DNA of 64,000 nt from Ignavibacteria bacterium (GCA_016191145.1 JACPPD010000008.1:1-64000), one strand, 5' to 3'; positions 1 to 10,401 are shown, counted from the first letter of the stretch. A program made the numbers and translations. Notes: generated from the sequence alone by a model not told the origin.

Positions 1-313
1 GCTGCATGTTGGTCCGGTGACGGCAGGCGTCCTTGGCAAGGAGCGGTTACAGTACGACATCTGGGGCGACACCGTCAACGTTGCCTCCAGAATGGAAGGC
101 AGCAGTGAACCAAACCGCATCCACGTGAGTGAGAACTTTGCGCAGGCGTTGCAGGAAGTCACGGCAATGAGTCTTCCGCACAGTGCAGTGAGCAAGCAGA
201 CTGAATTGCCTCACGGTGAACCAGGAACTCGAAGTTTTCGCGTAGAGCTCCGAGGCGAAACAGAGCTGAAAGGCAAGGGCATGGTGAAAACGTTTTGGCT
301 GACCGCAGACTGA
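1..313 (+). CDS. Class III adenylate/guanylate cyclase, C-terminal fragment (truncated by window start)
   Basis: Reading frame open from window edge: LHVGPVTAGVLGKERLQYDIWGDTVNVASRMEG, a typical class III cyclase catalytic-domain motif; stop at 311-313. Confidence 0.85.
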   Translation, partial: LHVGPVTAGVLGKERLQYDIWGDTVNVASRMEGSSEPNRIHVSENFAQALQEVTAMSLPHSAVSKQTELPHGEPGTRSFRVELRGETELKGKGMVKTFWLTAD

Positions 314-477
314 TGCCGGGACAATGACCGGGACAATGACCGGGTCACCTGCCGGGAGGCATATGCTGCCGGGTAACATGCCGGGAGAGATATGCTGCCG
401 GGTAACATGCCGGGAGAGATATGCTGCCGGGTAACATGCCGGGAGAGATATGCTGCCGGGTAACTTGCCGGGAGGCA
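314..477 (+). repeat. 29-bp tandem repeat array (unit TAACATGCCGGGAGAGATATGCTGCCGGG) preceded by ~12-bp degenerate units (CCGGGACAATGA)
   Basis: Several near-perfect 29-bp units seen directly; reverse complement of the units flanking the RAYT gene at 10.4-11.3 kb. Confidence 0.9.
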
Positions 478-496
478 GTTATTCCCATTTCATTTT

Positions 497-946
497 TTAT
501 GCGCGCCTAAGGGTCTCAACATCGATTTTTTTCATTCCAAGAAAAGCTTTCATACCGGCTTCCGATTTTATCAACTCTGCCAAATTATCCGGCAATATTT
601 GCCAGGAAACCCCAAATTTATCTTTTACCCAACCGCATTGCTCCGATTCCGGGACTGCTGATAATTTCGCCCAATAATAGTCTATCTCTTCCTGGTCTCT
701 GCATAAAATCTGAAAGGAAACAGCTTCATTTATTTTAAAAAATGGTCCACCGTTTAAAGCAGTGAATGGCTGCGCATTAATTTCAAAATTAACCAGCATC
801 ACCGAACCCCTGGGCTTGCTCGAAGGGGTATCGGAAAGGTACGGAACTGTGTTTAAAATTTTGCAATCTGGAAATACGGAAAGGTAAAAATTTGCTGCTT
901 CCTCAGCTTCATTATCAAACCAAAGACATGGCGTAATTTTTTTCAT
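497..946 (-). CDS. VOC superfamily protein (PhnB/3-demethylubiquinone-9 3-methyltransferase-like)
   Basis: MKKITPCLWFDNEAEEAANFYLSVFPDCKI...NGGPFFKINEAVSFQILCRDQEEID...GVSWQILP pattern of PhnB-like VOC proteins. Confidence 0.85.
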   Translation of the reverse strand: MKKITPCLWFDNEAEEAANFYLSVFPDCKILNTVPYLSDTPSSKPRGSVMLVNFEINAQPFTALNGGPFFKINEAVSFQILCRDQEEIDYYWAKLSAVPESEQCGWVKDKFGVSWQILPDNLAELIKSEAGMKAFLGMKKIDVETLRRA

Positions 947-1060
947 GTAATCAATTTATTAAATCCTTTTTTGTGTACAACACCTTTCTTGCTCTCTCAC
1001 TCTGATATTGAAGGAGGAAGGCACCAGGGTGTACGCCAACAATGAACGAAATATGAATAT

Positions 1061-1100
1061 ATCATGATGCCGGGTATCTCTTGATACCCGGCATCATGAT
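1061..1100. repeat. Perfect 18-bp-stem palindrome ATCATGATGCCGGGTATC-TCTT-GATACCCGGCATCATGAT; second copy of its 28-bp core at 55977
   Basis: Stem verified base by base; 4-nt loop; followed by TTTT. Confidence 0.9.
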
Positions 1101-1102
1101 TT

Positions 1103-1474
1103 TTGCGTGAAAATATTTGGAGAAACCAACTGTTGACTGCGGATGATTACATCGAAGCCTTCCCGCCCCACATAAAGAATATCCTTGTTGAGATGAGGCG
1201 TGTAATTCACCTAAAGGTACCAACGGCTGTAGATACGATTCGCTACGGTATTCCAACGTTTCAACTGAATCAGGAAAACCTCGTGCATTTCGCCACAATA
1301 AAAAATTACATCGGATTATATCCGACATCGTCGGGTGTTAAAGCGTTTGCGAAGGAACTTGCCCCCTATAAAACCTCAAAGGGTGCAATACAGTTTCCCT
1401 TACAAAAACCAATCCCGTACGATTTGGTGACTAGAATTGTCGAATTTCAAGTGAGGGAAGTTCTAAGCAAATAG
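1103..1474 (+). CDS. DUF1801 (YdhG-like) domain protein
   Basis: ADDYIEAFPPHIKNILVEMRRVI...TIRYGIPTFQLNQENLVHFATIKNYIGLYP resembles DUF1801; start codon (TTG) uncertain. Confidence 0.75.
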   Translation: MRENIWRNQLLTADDYIEAFPPHIKNILVEMRRVIHLKVPTAVDTIRYGIPTFQLNQENLVHFATIKNYIGLYPTSSGVKAFAKELAPYKTSKGAIQFPLQKPIPYDLVTRIVEFQVREVLSK

Positions 1475-1499
1475 TCGATTACTTCTCAACACCTGCATG

Positions 1500-3365
1500 C
1501 TAGATTTTTTGAATTCTTACTGCATTTGAAATAGCCAGAAGAGCTACTCCTACGTCTGCGAAGACTGCCTCCCACATGGTGGCTATTCCTCCAGCGCCAA
1601 GCGCAAGTACAATAAGTTTAACTCCAAAGGCCAATGATATGTTCTGCCACACGATTCGTTTTGTATTTTTACTGATATTAATAGCCGTTATAATCTTAGA
1701 TATCTGATCGGTTTGGATTACTACATCGGCTGTTTCAATGGCGGCATCGCTTCCAAGGGCACCCATTGCAATGCCGACGTCGCTGACGGCAAGAACAGGG
1801 GCGTCGTTGATTCCGTCACCTACAAAAACTGTAGGGTCCTTCTTTCCCGACATAATCTCCACGACCTTCGCTGCCTTTTGCTCAGGCAGAAGGTCGCCAT
1901 ATGCCTCGTCGATAATTAAATCCTGTGCGATCCTGTTAACAACTCCCTGGTGGTCGCCACTGAGGATTATCGTTTTCAGATTGAGTGAATGCATGCGCTG
2001 AATGGTTTCCTTGCTGTCTTCCTTGAGTTCATCGGCGATGGTGATACTTCCGACAAACTTGTTGTTCACTGCAACAACAACGATGGTGTCTGACTCACTG
2101 TGAACGCTTTCACTCGCGTCGATTCCGAATTTGTCTAACAACGCAAGGTTACCTGCTAATACGTTGTGTCCATCTACTATTCCTTTAAGACCATGACCTT
2201 TAATCTCTTCTACCGACGTTACCTGAACAGTCTCAAATACATTACCTGCATATTCAACAACTGCTTTTGCTATTGGATGCGTTGAGTGTGATTCCAAAGC
2301 CGCTACCAACGGAATCCATTCGCTTTCATCCGATGTTGCCTCTACGCTCTGAACTTTAAACACTCCTTTAGTAAGGGTTCCGGTTTTATCCATAACAATT
2401 GTATCGACTTTTGACATCAGGTCGAGATAGTTGGAACCTTTAAATAGAATTCCATGGTGCGAGGCTGCACCAATGCCACCAAAATATCCGAGCGGAATTG
2501 CAATTACCAGCGCACATGGACATGAAATAACGAGAAAGATCAACGCCCGGTATAACCAAGTGCTGAATTCGTAATCATTAACAAAGAAATAGGGAAGCAT
2601 GGTTAAGGCCGCTGCCAGAAAGACTACGATAGGTGTGTACACTCGCGCAAACTTGCGAATGAATAATTCCGTTGGAGCCTTACGAAAAGTAGCATCCTGT
2701 ACAAGTGTAAGTATTCTTGACAGTGAACTGTCGTTAAAGAGTTTTGTTGTTCTAACTTCGACAACTTTCTGCTCGTTTATCATACCTGCAAGTACTGCCT
2801 CACCTTTGTCAATCGTTCTTGGTTTGCTTTCCCCGGTGAGTGCAGCAGTATTGAAAGAACTTTCTTCAGATATCAGTTCTCCATCTAATGATACGCGCTC
2901 GCCAACTTTTATCTGGATGGTTTCACCTACGCCCACTTCGGAAGAAGCGACCGTTACATATCTTCCGTCTCGCAGCACATTCGTACTGTCTGGCCGAACA
3001 TCCAATAATGCTTTTATACTTCGCCTTGCCCTGCCGACGGCTGCATCCTGAAATATTTCACCCACCGAGTAAAACAGCATTACAGCCACACCTTCCGGAT
3101 ACTCTCCTATGAAGAAGGCCCCAAGTGTTGCAATGCTCATTAACATGAATTCTGTAAAAACATCTCCTCTGAATGCAATGCGAATTCCCTTCCATAAAAC
3201 AGGTATGCCAACTGGTATGTAGGCAGCAGCATACCAAATAAATCGGGTAACGTTGATAAACCAATGTGGTTGAATAATGTATTCCAACACAATTCCTGCG
3301 CTCAATAACGAAAGACTGATTAAGACTACCAGCCAACCTTTTCCTATACGTTGAAGAAGCTTCAT
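1500..3365 (-). CDS. cadA: Heavy-metal translocating P-type ATPase (Zn/Cd/Pb type), lacking an N-terminal HMA domain
   Basis: DKTGTLTKG phosphorylation motif, SCPCALVIAIPLG CPC motif, SHPIAKA HP motif, GDGINDAP. Confidence 0.92.
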   Translation of the reverse strand: MKLLQRIGKGWLVVLISLSLLSAGIVLEYIIQPHWFINVTRFIWYAAAYIPVGIPVLWKGIRIAFRGDVFTEFMLMSIATLGAFFIGEYPEGVAVMLFYSVGEIFQDAAVGRARRSIKALLDVRPDSTNVLRDGRYVTVASSEVGVGETIQIKVGERVSLDGELISEESSFNTAALTGESKPRTIDKGEAVLAGMINEQKVVEVRTTKLFNDSSLSRILTLVQDATFRKAPTELFIRKFARVYTPIVVFLAAALTMLPYFFVNDYEFSTWLYRALIFLVISCPCALVIAIPLGYFGGIGAASHHGILFKGSNYLDLMSKVDTIVMDKTGTLTKGVFKVQSVEATSDESEWIPLVAALESHSTHPIAKAVVEYAGNVFETVQVTSVEEIKGHGLKGIVDGHNVLAGNLALLDKFGIDASESVHSESDTIVVVAVNNKFVGSITIADELKEDSKETIQRMHSLNLKTIILSGDHQGVVNRIAQDLIIDEAYGDLLPEQKAAKVVEIMSGKKDPTVFVGDGINDAPVLAVSDVGIAMGALGSDAAIETADVVIQTDQISKIITAINISKNTKRIVWQNISLAFGVKLIVLALGAGGIATMWEAVFADVGVALLAISNAVRIQKI

Positions 3366-3393
3366 GTTTTACTAATTGTAGTTAGTGTCTCAT

Positions 3394-4014
3394 TTATTGA
3401 ATAAACAACGAAATGATACCCGTCAGCACAAGTGTTGCGCCAGTAATAATTCCTGCATTGTGTTCGATAGCATGCCAATTAAATCTGATCAAACCAGTGA
3501 ATGTTAATCGCACCCACAAGACCATTCCCGTAATTGTTACTACGGTGTAGAGCAATGCGAGCATCATCAGCATCTGCCAACCCTGAGCCCCTGCCAGCAG
3601 GAAGTATGCTTCAATTTCAAGGCATGGTGAAAAGAACATTGCTATCACCAAACCTGCAATTACTTTACTGTTGGTTGATATTTCTCGATGAACGTGAAAG
3701 TGTTTATGTCTGTGGTGCTGGTAGATGTAATACAAGCCTAATGTAACGAGCACTGCAGGTGCAATATATCGCGTGAAGGACTCCACGTTTTCAGCTAGCT
3801 CGATTCCGGCAATGCCAATAACGAAGCCAATCAGCACAGTACTCAGCGCGTGAGAGAGCCCAGTAATAAGGGTTATTCGCGTTGTTTGTGCCATCGACCA
3901 TTGTTCTTTTTTGGCAATGGCTATTACCGGCAGCCAATGATTGGGTATGAGTGCGTGCAGAGTGCTCAATACAAGGCTTCCTGCAATCAGCGTAATTATC
4001 TGTTGTTGCTGCAT
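3394..4014 (-). CDS. Polytopic membrane protein, NicO/nickel-cobalt exporter-like, with His-rich cytoplasmic loop
   Basis: Hydrophobic segments plus YIYQHHRHKHFHVHREI; sits in the metal-efflux cluster. Confidence 0.6.
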   Translation of the reverse strand: MQQQQIITLIAGSLVLSTLHALIPNHWLPVIAIAKKEQWSMAQTTRITLITGLSHALSTVLIGFVIGIAGIELAENVESFTRYIAPAVLVTLGLYYIYQHHRHKHFHVHREISTNSKVIAGLVIAMFFSPCLEIEAYFLLAGAQGWQMLMMLALLYTVVTITGMVLWVRLTFTGLIRFNWHAIEHNAGIITGATLVLTGIISLFIQ

Positions 4015-4149
4015 TGTTAGTATTTCAAGTCAAGAACCAGAATTTTAGGTGCAATCGAGATTTCTCCGGTAAAGATTTTCAATGTAAGGGGCTTGTTCAA
4101 TAGTCAATTTTAACTTAGAAAAATGATTTGGCTTTATGCAACTTCTTTC

Positions 4150-5349
4150 TTATTTCTCTGCTTCGATGTTCATGATCTTAGACAAAATGGAGTATGCTCC
4201 TATTGATACAACACGCGTATCCATCGTCCAATCCTCTGGCAAGACAACTTCTGTAAATCCCAATTCACTTTTGCCTGTGCGTATTTCAATCATTTTGAAT
4301 TGCTGGCCCCCTGACGCATCTGTCTTGTTAGCTGATTTCTTCTCGTGAATATTTTCGATTGGTACGAATATGTACTTCTTTCCCTGGTAGTCAACTATCG
4401 CATCATTTGGCAGGGCATTCACGGAGTCTCCGCCTGTCTCGATAATTGCTTTGAGGTACATGCCCGGAAGGAGGTCTCTATCTTCACGGTCTAAATGAGA
4501 ATGGATGCGTATAGTTCTCTCGGCCCCGATTTCACGACCAATGAGATGAACCGTTGCAATTCTCTCCAATGTTTCGTTTGCTAATGTGAATCGAACCTTT
4601 TGACCAATCTTGATGAAGGGAACATCCTTTTCAAAGACTGTCAATTCGGCATGAAGATGTTCCGTATCAACGATTTGAAAAATTACATCGGTTGGACGGA
4701 CGTACATTCCAATGTTTACATTCACCTGCGTTACAAATCCATTGATGCTCGAATACACGTTCGCAGTGCTTGAAATATTTCCAGCTTCAAGGTTAGTGAT
4801 GTTTACGTTGATCAATTTCAATTTTGCCAGCAATCCATTTCTTTTAGCAAGCCAGTTTTGATAGGTTGTCCGTGCCAGTTGAAAGGTTTTTTGAGCCGTA
4901 AAATTTTCTTTAGCAAGCTCCTGCTGTCTCTCATAATCAGCCTGAGCATATTCAAGTTGATTTTTCGCCTCGAGGTAATCCTGCTGCAACTGAATGAAGT
5001 CGGGGTGTTCAATCACTGCTAATAGCTGGCCCTTTTTTACCCTTGAACCTTGCAGCATTGTTGTGCTCTTCAAGAATCCGCCGAGTGGAACAGAGACGGA
5101 TATTTTCTGTTGTGGAGGAACATCGAGAATCCCGTTGACTTTTAGAGAGCCGCCAATTATTCTTTGTTCAATTTGAGAAAATTGAATGTCAGCCGATTGC
5201 ATTTGCTCAGGCGTAAATTCAACAGTGTCTCGAACCTTCTCAACAGGATGGCTCGGAGTTCCTTGGGGGGCCTTGGAATCACATGACGTCAACAATGACA
5301 AAGCAGATACAATCGGCACAATGATGAAAAATTTATAAATGATGTTCAT
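4150..5349 (-). CDS. RND efflux periplasmic adaptor (HlyD/CzcB/CusB family) lipoprotein
   Basis: Starts MNIIYKFFIIVPIVSALSLLTSCDSK (lipobox); membrane-fusion protein features; start refined to ATG at 5349 rather than the longer ORF overlapping tolC-like gene. Confidence 0.85.
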   Translation of the reverse strand: MNIIYKFFIIVPIVSALSLLTSCDSKAPQGTPSHPVEKVRDTVEFTPEQMQSADIQFSQIEQRIIGGSLKVNGILDVPPQQKISVSVPLGGFLKSTTMLQGSRVKKGQLLAVIEHPDFIQLQQDYLEAKNQLEYAQADYERQQELAKENFTAQKTFQLARTTYQNWLAKRNGLLAKLKLINVNITNLEAGNISSTANVYSSINGFVTQVNVNIGMYVRPTDVIFQIVDTEHLHAELTVFEKDVPFIKIGQKVRFTLANETLERIATVHLIGREIGAERTIRIHSHLDREDRDLLPGMYLKAIIETGGDSVNALPNDAIVDYQGKKYIFVPIENIHEKKSANKTDASGGQQFKMIEIRTGKSELGFTEVVLPEDWTMDTRVVSIGAYSILSKIMNIEAEK

Positions 5350-5359
5350 GTTGGTTTCT

Positions 5360-6634
5360 TTACTTAGTGCCTGATAAAAATTCAATAAATACCACAGACT
5401 GGTTGTAATCGCTGAGCGTTTGCAAGTGACCTTCCCTGATGGCAATTGCCTTTTGCAATGCGATAAGGTATTCAGCATAGCCGATGTCACCGTTTCGGAA
5501 AGCCGCTTCAGCCTGTTTAAGTAGTAAGTCGGCGTTCGGCAGAGCTGAGGTCTTATAGTAGTCCAGGCTGTTTTTATTCTTTGTGTATGACTGAAAAGCT
5601 TGTTGGAACACACCCCGCAGAGTCTGACTGTAATATTCATAGCTACTTTGCGCGGCCTGTCGAGTGAGTTCCGCAGCCTGAATTCTGCCCTGATGAGGAA
5701 CAAACCAAAGTGGGACAGCCAGACCAACCTGAAAGCCGACGAAGCGGTCGCCAGTTTTTGCCAACCTACCGGAAGATCTGTCTATGGTTCCGATCAGCGT
5801 TTGGTTAAAGTAGCCCAACGAAATATCGGGACCGGTCTTCGCAATCTCCAATGCTTTTCGATTTGATTCAACTTCGGTTTGCTTCTGCATAAATGCTATG
5901 GCTGGATTGGATTGCAAGGCCGCAGAATCTGAAATGATGGTGAACGACAGCTCCTTCCATTCAGATTGATCAGCGCTGGGAAGCACGTTACTGTTCAGCA
6001 GCACCTGAAGCTGAGCGCGAACAGCGGCTAGGTCTGCCTGGTTGGATGCGAGTTGATTCCTCACTTCGTTTAGCTGCGTTGCTGCAGTAGTACGCTCCAG
6101 CAAGTTGGATTCTCCAGTAGTGTACCGCAGGGAGGCAGATTTACGAAAGCCTTCATAGATGCTGTCCTGCTGCATTAATAAATTTTGCTTAGCCTGTAGA
6201 AAGGCAAGCTGGAAGTACACTCTTTTTACGTTGAAGGCTAATTCATTCTCGATCGCCTTTTTTTTCAACTCACTCGATTCCAAAAGTGAACTGTTAAGCG
6301 TGCCTTGACTACCAAATGCAGTGAAAGGAATCGTCTGCGAAATTGTGAGGTTATTGTCCTCCCTTACGAAACTGTTGTACTGGCCATACACCAGAGAGAC
6401 AAACGTTTTCGGTAAATCAACTGCAGTTTTTAATAATGCCCGTTGTGCTTCAGTTTCGTAAAAAGATGCTTTTAACCCGCTGTTACTCTTCAGTGCTGTC
6501 TCTATTGCCTGTTTGAGCGAGAATACCTGTTGCGATGAGCAGGGAAGTGCAGACGCCAAGATTGTCACTATCAAACAATACCTCTTCATGACGTAGATAC
6601 GTGAGTAGTTGTTATCTTTATTGAAAGTTTTCAT
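5360..6634 (-). CDS. TolC-family outer membrane efflux protein (CzcC/CusC-like)
   Basis: Signal peptide, SLKQAIETALKSNSGLKA and C-terminal AEAAFRNGDIGYAEYLIALQKAIAIREGHLQTLSDYNQSVVFIEFLSG typical of OEP family. Confidence 0.88.
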   Translation of the reverse strand: MKTFNKDNNYSRIYVMKRYCLIVTILASALPCSSQQVFSLKQAIETALKSNSGLKASFYETEAQRALLKTAVDLPKTFVSLVYGQYNSFVREDNNLTISQTIPFTAFGSQGTLNSSLLESSELKKKAIENELAFNVKRVYFQLAFLQAKQNLLMQQDSIYEGFRKSASLRYTTGESNLLERTTAATQLNEVRNQLASNQADLAAVRAQLQVLLNSNVLPSADQSEWKELSFTIISDSAALQSNPAIAFMQKQTEVESNRKALEIAKTGPDISLGYFNQTLIGTIDRSSGRLAKTGDRFVGFQVGLAVPLWFVPHQGRIQAAELTRQAAQSSYEYYSQTLRGVFQQAFQSYTKNKNSLDYYKTSALPNADLLLKQAEAAFRNGDIGYAEYLIALQKAIAIREGHLQTLSDYNQSVVFIEFLSGTK

Positions 6635-9600
6635 TCAGCGGGCACCTTTACTCGTTTCGATTCGAAATACAGATAGAGGCAGGGCAGAACAACCAGGGTC
6701 AGTAAGGTTGAACTGATCAATCCTCCAATGACGACGGTGGCAAGGGGCTTCTGTACTTCGGCGCCAGCACTCGTGGCCATGGCCATGGGCAGAAAGCCAA
6801 GCGAAGCAACGGACGCCGTCATCAGCACAGGCCGAAGGCGAATGAACGTTCCCTTCATAACAATTTCCGTTAAGTCTGTTAAGCCGGTTTTTTTGAGTCT
6901 GTTAAATTCTGCAATGAGCACGATTCCGTTGAGTACGGCAACGCCGAAAAGCGCGATGAATCCAATCCCGGCAGAGATACTGAATGGCATTCCTCGTATT
7001 AGCAATGCAAAAACACCACCAATGGCCGCCATTGGGATAGCCATGAATATGAGAATAGCCTGTTTGACGGATCCGAACGTAAAGAACAACAGCAGGAGGA
7101 TTAGAAGAAGGGCACCTGGTACGGCAATGGCGAGTCGTTCCTTAGCCGCTTTAAGGTTTTCAAATTGCCCACCATACGTTGCATAATAACCACTTGGAAA
7201 ATCAACTTGTTGATTAATTTTATTTTTGAGTTCTTCGACTACACTGGCAACATCCCGACTCCGAACGTTGAACCCTACGATGATCCTTCGTTTGGTGTCT
7301 TCTCTTTGAATTTGATTTGGACCAACACTGTATTCTACTTTGGCGATTTGCTTAAGAGGTATTTGTGCTCCGTGTGACGATGCGATGAAGAGATTGCGCA
7401 CATCGTCGATATTTTGCCGACTCTGCAAACCCAGGCGCACAACAAGATCAAATCTTCGCTCGCCTTCGTAGACCAGCCCAGCCGACTGACCAGCAAACGC
7501 AGTAGTAATAGCCTGGTTGATGTCTGCAACATTCAGCCCGTACTTGGCTACTTCGTCGCGATTGACATGAGCGACGATTTGAGACAGGCCAGTGACCTGC
7601 TCCACATAGATATCCCTTGCTCCTACCACTGTTCTAACGAGCTTGGCCACATGCCGAGCCAAGCTGGTAAGTTCATTCAAATCTTCACCAAAAATCTTTA
7701 CAGCCACATCCTGCCGTACACCTGTCATCAACTCATTGAAGCGCATCTGGATGGGTTGCTGAAATCCAAAGGTTATACCAGGAAGGACTTTCAGAGCCTC
7801 ACCCATTTTTTCCGCAAGCTCTTCGCGGCCGGATGCCCTCTTCCAAACATTCTTTGGCGTGAGGACTACTATGAGATCGCATGCTTCAATTGGCATAGGG
7901 TCTGTTGGAATTTCCGATGATCCAATTTTGCTAACAACTTCTCTCACTTCATTCGGAAACTCACGAAGCAGTATCCTTGCAGCTTTTTGCGCAGTCTCGA
8001 CGGTATACGATAGACTGCTACCAGTAAGTACCCTCGTTTCCACAGCAAAGTCTCCTTCTTCGAGAGTAGGTAAAAATTCACCACCGATCTGCAGGAATAA
8101 AATGAGACTGATTGCAAACAGTGCAAATGCTGACAACACAACAAAAAGTTTGTGATGCAAAGCCCCCTTAATAGTTGGTTTATATAAGCGGTGAAAGAAA
8201 TCCATCATTGCGTCGGAGAAATTGCGTTTGTGCACTGTGCTCTTACTAAGAAAGAGTGCTGAAACCATGGGGACATAGGTGAGGGAGAGAATAAATGCAC
8301 CCAGAATCGCAAAGCTTACTGTCTGTGCCATGGGCTTAAACATTTTTCCCTCGATTCCAATCAAGGCCAGGATTGGCAGATACACGATCAGAATTATGAT
8401 TTCGCCAAAAGCTGCAGACGACATGATTTTAGATGCTGATTTATTGACCTCTTCATCCATCTGTTTTTGGGATAGTCGGGCTGATCCCATCCGTGCATGA
8501 ATGGGCTTCCCCGTGATGTGGTGAAGAGTTGCTTCAACAATGATCACTGCTCCGTCTACGATCAATCCAAAGTCGATAGCGCCAAGGCTCATCAGGTTGC
8601 CCGAGACGCCAAATACATGCATCAACGATACTGCAAATAGCATGGAGAGCGGAATGACTGAAGCTACAATCAGGCCGCCCCTAAGATTGCCAAGGAAGAG
8701 AACTAAGACGAAGATGACGATGAGAGCCCCTTCAATCAAGTTTCTCTCAACAGTCCCGATAGCGCGTTCAACTAATAGACTTCTGTCGAGAAAAGGCTCT
8801 ATTGTTACTCCTACGGGAAGTGTTTTCTTAATGTCCTCAATCCTATCCTTAACACGGTTGACTACTGCGTTGGAATTTTCACCCTTGAGCATGAGGACGA
8901 TTGCCCCTACACGTTCACCCTCATCATTGTAGGTAATGGCTCCATAGCGGTTTGCGTAGCCAAACCTTACGTGAGCCACGTCGCGAACGAGAACGGGCAT
9001 TCCACCTTCAATATTTTTAATTACTATTTTTTGAATATCATCAATTGTAGTAACAAGACCCTCGCTGCGGATAAACCACGCATTTGGCGTCTTGTCGATG
9101 TATGCACCTCCGGTATTTTGGTTATTCCTTTCCAGAGCTTTAAAGATGTCGACAATCCCCAGGTTATAGCTTCGAAGCTTGTCGGGGTCGAGAGACACTT
9201 CATACTGCTTCAGGTATCCTCCGAAGCTGGCAACATCGGCAACTCCGGGAGTCCCCAGCAGCCGTCTGCGCACAATCCAGTCCTGTATGCTGCGAAGTTC
9301 CATGGCATCGTACTTGCCCTCGTAACCTTTCAACGGTCGAACGATGTACTGATAGATTTCCCCAAGCCCCGTGCTTATTGGCGCCATTTCTGGCGAGCCA
9401 ACGCCGGGCGGAATTTGTTTTGCTGCCACGATGAGCCGCTCATTCACTTGTTGGCGTGCCCAGTACACGTCTGCGTCGTCGTGAAACACTATCGTAACCA
9501 CAGAGAGACCAAAGCGAGAAAAACTTCGTATCTCTTCAATGTTGGGTATCGTCGCCATTGTTTGTTCAACGGGAAATGTTACAAGGCGTTCTATATCAAG

Positions 9601-9774
9601 GGCAGACTGGGAGGGGGCTACGGTGAGAATCTGCACCTGGTTGTTGGTGATGTCGGGCACAGCATCGATGGGAAGTTGCATCAGAGAATAGCTTCCCCAA
9701 CCAATTAGGAATACCGTAAACAAACCGATAATCAATTTGTTTTGAATTGAAAATTGGATGATCCTGTTTAGCAT
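6631..9774 (-). CDS. Heavy-metal efflux RND transporter (CzcA/CusA family)
   Basis: 1047 aa; MLNRIIQFSIQNKLIIGLFTVFLIGWGSYSLMQLPIDAVPDITNNQVQI, typical HME-RND N terminus. Confidence 0.93.
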   Translation of the reverse strand: MLNRIIQFSIQNKLIIGLFTVFLIGWGSYSLMQLPIDAVPDITNNQVQILTVAPSQSALDIERLVTFPVEQTMATIPNIEEIRSFSRFGLSVVTIVFHDDADVYWARQQVNERLIVAAKQIPPGVGSPEMAPISTGLGEIYQYIVRPLKGYEGKYDAMELRSIQDWIVRRRLLGTPGVADVASFGGYLKQYEVSLDPDKLRSYNLGIVDIFKALERNNQNTGGAYIDKTPNAWFIRSEGLVTTIDDIQKIVIKNIEGGMPVLVRDVAHVRFGYANRYGAITYNDEGERVGAIVLMLKGENSNAVVNRVKDRIEDIKKTLPVGVTIEPFLDRSLLVERAIGTVERNLIEGALIVIFVLVLFLGNLRGGLIVASVIPLSMLFAVSLMHVFGVSGNLMSLGAIDFGLIVDGAVIIVEATLHHITGKPIHARMGSARLSQKQMDEEVNKSASKIMSSAAFGEIIILIVYLPILALIGIEGKMFKPMAQTVSFAILGAFILSLTYVPMVSALFLSKSTVHKRNFSDAMMDFFHRLYKPTIKGALHHKLFVVLSAFALFAISLILFLQIGGEFLPTLEEGDFAVETRVLTGSSLSYTVETAQKAARILLREFPNEVREVVSKIGSSEIPTDPMPIEACDLIVVLTPKNVWKRASGREELAEKMGEALKVLPGITFGFQQPIQMRFNELMTGVRQDVAVKIFGEDLNELTSLARHVAKLVRTVVGARDIYVEQVTGLSQIVAHVNRDEVAKYGLNVADINQAITTAFAGQSAGLVYEGERRFDLVVRLGLQSRQNIDDVRNLFIASSHGAQIPLKQIAKVEYSVGPNQIQREDTKRRIIVGFNVRSRDVASVVEELKNKINQQVDFPSGYYATYGGQFENLKAAKERLAIAVPGALLLILLLLFFTFGSVKQAILIFMAIPMAAIGGVFALLIRGMPFSISAGIGFIALFGVAVLNGIVLIAEFNRLKKTGLTDLTEIVMKGTFIRLRPVLMTASVASLGFLPMAMATSAGAEVQKPLATVVIGGLISSTLLTLVVLPCLYLYFESKRVKVPAE

Positions 9775-9919
9775 GTAATCCTTATTAACAATGAAGCACG
9801 TTTCATTAGAACCGTCAAATATTCTGAAAAGCGAAGGTGTGATTTCCTCGCGCTTCGACGCAACATTCGGTGAGTGGGTTTACTAGCCTTTAGCGCCGGT
9901 GCAGCTTACAAAAAACTGC

Positions 9920-10243
9920 TCAGGAGAACTTCGGAGGTTTCCAGACAGAATTGCCATTGCCGATCAATGGCTTATCAAGGCAGGTGGGCGCTGCAAGCCT
10001 AACGTGAATGGCTACAGCGAATGAAATGTCGGCTACTTGATTGAGTTGTATATGTGTGGAGCAACAGGCGCATATACAGAACGGTGTGCACAAATCATCG
10101 GTGGCATTTGTGCTGTATTGTTCTGCGTTAACATTCGTGGCGATATTTGTAGAGCCTACGTCAATGTATGTCGAGCTGTCACTGCATGGATTTAATGCCA
10201 GAAACAGCACGTACAAAGCAAATATGATGCGCACTACATTCAT
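9920..10243 (-). CDS. Small exported Cys-rich protein, DUF6660-like
   Basis: 107 aa with hydrophobic N terminus, DLCTPFCICACCSTHI motif and terminal WKPPKFS; upstream of and co-oriented with the CzcA-like gene. Confidence 0.65.
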   Translation of the reverse strand: MNVVRIIFALYVLFLALNPCSDSSTYIDVGSTNIATNVNAEQYSTNATDDLCTPFCICACCSTHIQLNQVADISFAVAIHVRLAAPTCLDKPLIGNGNSVWKPPKFS

Positions 10244-10401
10244 TCAGAAAACAAAATTAAGCGAAAAATACATTTTTTAAAGTGGCGGTTTAAGCAATGC
10301 GATTAATAGTCGGGGCCTCAGACGTGTATGCAGGCAAAGCATTTGTTCTGGTAGGGGTGTAATGAACGGAAGACGATTTCTTCATACAACGCAGCAACAA
10401 T

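Noticed and set aside
314-477. Direct-repeat array with ~29-bp period suggesting a CRISPR
   Set aside because: Units are head-to-tail with no unique spacers and no cas genes nearby; family is shared with the RAYT-flanking arrays.
1061-1100. Palindrome as a simple rho-independent terminator
   Set aside because: Lies between divergent genes with no upstream gene to terminate on either strand, and a second inverted copy exists in a similar divergent context at 55977.
8971-9708. 245-aa plus-strand ORF
   Set aside because: Antisense shadow of the CzcA-like transporter.
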